Below the pieces are notes generated by a model. It was not told the origin of the DNA. It did no database searches and saw only the letters and a list, made by a program, of their open reading frames with translations. Positions 11,157 through 12,291 of a DNA stretch of 12,291 nucleotides are shown in pieces. Numbering within the stretch: position 1 is the first letter of the stretch; each line of letters begins with the position of its first letter. Both the position numbers and the translations under genes were made by a program. The stretch comes from an uncultured Pseudomonadota bacterium (GTDB lineage Bacteria; Pseudomonadota; Gammaproteobacteria; Burkholderiales; SG8-39), in NCBI GenBank assembly GCA_903895005.1, contig CAITSH010000493.1, positions 1 to 12,291 on the forward strand. The letters run 5' to 3'.

Positions 11157-12291
11157 ATGAAACTCTTCTATGGCTGGCGCATGGCCCTGGCCGGCGCGAG
11201 CATCCAGTTCCTGCAGGCCGGACTGCTGCAACAGGCTTTCGGAGCCTATCTCGCCGTCCTTACCGAAGAGCGCGGCTGGAGTAAAACCGCGCTCTCGGGC
11301 GCCGCCGCAATGCAGTCCATGGAAGCGGCGGCCATCGGCCCGCTGCTTGGCTGGATCATCGACCGCTTTGGCTCACAGGGCATGATCCGCGCAGGAGTCA
11401 TCCTGTTCGGGGTCGGCTTCATGCTCCTCAGCCAGATCGATTCGCTGGCCGGCTTTTACGGCGCATTCATCGTCATTGCACTGGGCTCGAGCATGTGCGG
11501 GTTTTTCCCGATCAACGTGGCGCTGATCCACTGGTTTGAAAAAAAACGCGCACGCGCCCTGTCCACACTGACCCTGGGCCTCGCCCTGGGCGGCATTTTC
11601 GTGCCGGCGGTCGCCTGGTCGATGCAGCAGTTCGGCTGGCGCGCCACCGCCTTCGCCTCGGGCGTCATCATCATCGTCATCGCATGGCCGCTGGCCGGCC
11701 TGTTCCGCCATCGCACGCCGCATTCGATCGGTGAGACCCTCGACGGTCTCCCGGAAACCGCGGGCAGGCCGGGCGAACCCGAACCGGCGACGCAACGCGA
11801 ATTCACCGCACGCGAGGCATTGCGCACGCGCTCGTTCTGGCTGTTGTCGCTGGGTCACGGCTTCGCGCTGCTGGTGGTGATGGCTGTCAACGTACACGCC
11901 ATCACACACATGAAGGAAGGGCTCGGCTATTCGGTGGCCGAGGCCTCGCTGGTGATCACGCTGGTGACGCTTTCACAGGTGGGCGGGGTACTGCTCGGCT
12001 GGGCCATCGGCGATCGTTATCAGAAGCGTCATGTCTCGGCGGTGTGCATGCTGATGCATTCGGCGGGACTGCTGATGCTGACCTTTGCCACTGGCCCGGC
12101 CATGCTCGTCGGCTTTGCGCTGCTGCACGGCGTGGCATGGGGTCTGCGCGGTCCGCTGATGCAGGCAATTCGCGCCGATTACTTCGGCCGCCAATCGATC
12201 GGCATGATCCTCGGCTTGTCCTCGCTGATCGTGGTCATCGGCCAGGCCGGCGGCCCGCTTATCGCCGGCGCCTTTGCCGACCTCACCGGCA
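11157..12291 (+). CDS. major facilitator superfamily transporter, 3' end missing (partial)
   Basis: An ATG at 11157 opens a frame with no stop to the window edge (378 codons). It begins MKLFYGWRMALAGASIQFL, the usual opening of monocarboxylate/oxalate-formate-type MFS proteins. Ten or so hydrophobic helices follow. The loop after the second is GWIIDRFGSQGMIRAG, a form of MFS motif A (GxxxDRxGxRxxI); IHWFEKKRARALS follows the fourth; a central cytoplasmic loop is rich in Pro/Glu/Arg (about 188-215); and GWAIGDRYQKR is the motif repeated in the second half. It breaks off at FADLTG. About 30-50 residues are likely missing. No good ribosome site precedes the start. Substrate is probably an organic anion, by family only. 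It faces away from the exported methyltransferase-like gene. Confidence 0.9.
   Translation, partial: MKLFYGWRMALAGASIQFLQAGLLQQAFGAYLAVLTEERGWSKTALSGAAAMQSMEAAAIGPLLGWIIDRFGSQGMIRAGVILFGVGFMLLSQIDSLAGFYGAFIVIALGSSMCGFFPINVALIHWFEKKRARALSTLTLGLALGGIFVPAVAWSMQQFGWRATAFASGVIIIVIAWPLAGLFRHRTPHSIGETLDGLPETAGRPGEPEPATQREFTAREALRTRSFWLLSLGHGFALLVVMAVNVHAITHMKEGLGYSVAEASLVITLVTLSQVGGVLLGWAIGDRYQKRHVSAVCMLMHSAGLLMLTFATGPAMLVGFALLHGVAWGLRGPLMQAIRADYFGRQSIGMILGLSSLIVVIGQAGGPLIAGAFADLTG

Overview
The window is high-GC DNA with strong AGGAGG-type ribosome binding sites. It carries several tripartite tricarboxylate receptor-like (TTT/Bug) proteins and a NodD/NahR-type LysR regulator. That mix, especially the Bug proteins, points to a betaproteobacterium, most likely Burkholderiales. 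This is inference from family content; no rRNA or tRNA gene is present to confirm it.

Positions 1-5467 (all minus strand) read as one catabolic operon, transcribed from about 5555 towards position 1. In transcription order it holds: an exported Bug solute receptor (4463-5467); an NAD-type short-chain dehydrogenase (3652-4422); a Bug homologue with no signal peptide (2681-3580); an MhpA-like class A flavin monooxygenase (1044-2666); a type I (VOC-fold) extradiol ring-cleavage dioxygenase (185-1057); and the start of another exported Bug receptor (1-117, cut by the window edge). The monooxygenase and extradiol dioxygenase overlap and fit sequential ortho-hydroxylation and meta-cleavage of a phenolic acid. 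The Bug proteins would capture the substrate or a related acid. A LysR gene (5656-6603, plus) is divergent from the operon and is the obvious regulator. The 188-bp gap between them holds an 11-bp tandem repeat, a plausible promoter and an AT-rich palindrome.

Positions 6629-8928 (minus strand) hold a SAM methyltransferase (8125-8928), then a very compact small-gene unit (7880-8094), then a protein with a helical-repeat N-terminus and a glycosyltransferase-like C-terminus (6629-7762). The small unit is the most striking part of the window. It has a -35/-10 pair with a 17-bp spacer almost filled by a perfect palindrome, a 15-nt exact complement of the 16S rRNA 3' end, a 27-codon ORF with a His/Cys/Gly centre and rare codons, and a strong intrinsic terminator.

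Positions 9178-9860 (plus) hold two small exported proteins, one very His-rich and one with a glycine-zipper-like tail, followed by a terminator. Convergent to them is a methyltransferase-fold protein with a signal peptide (9943-10779). Its upstream region (10780-11156) has four tandem 12-bp repeats. The window ends in a major facilitator transporter (11157 onward, plus), truncated at the 3' edge.
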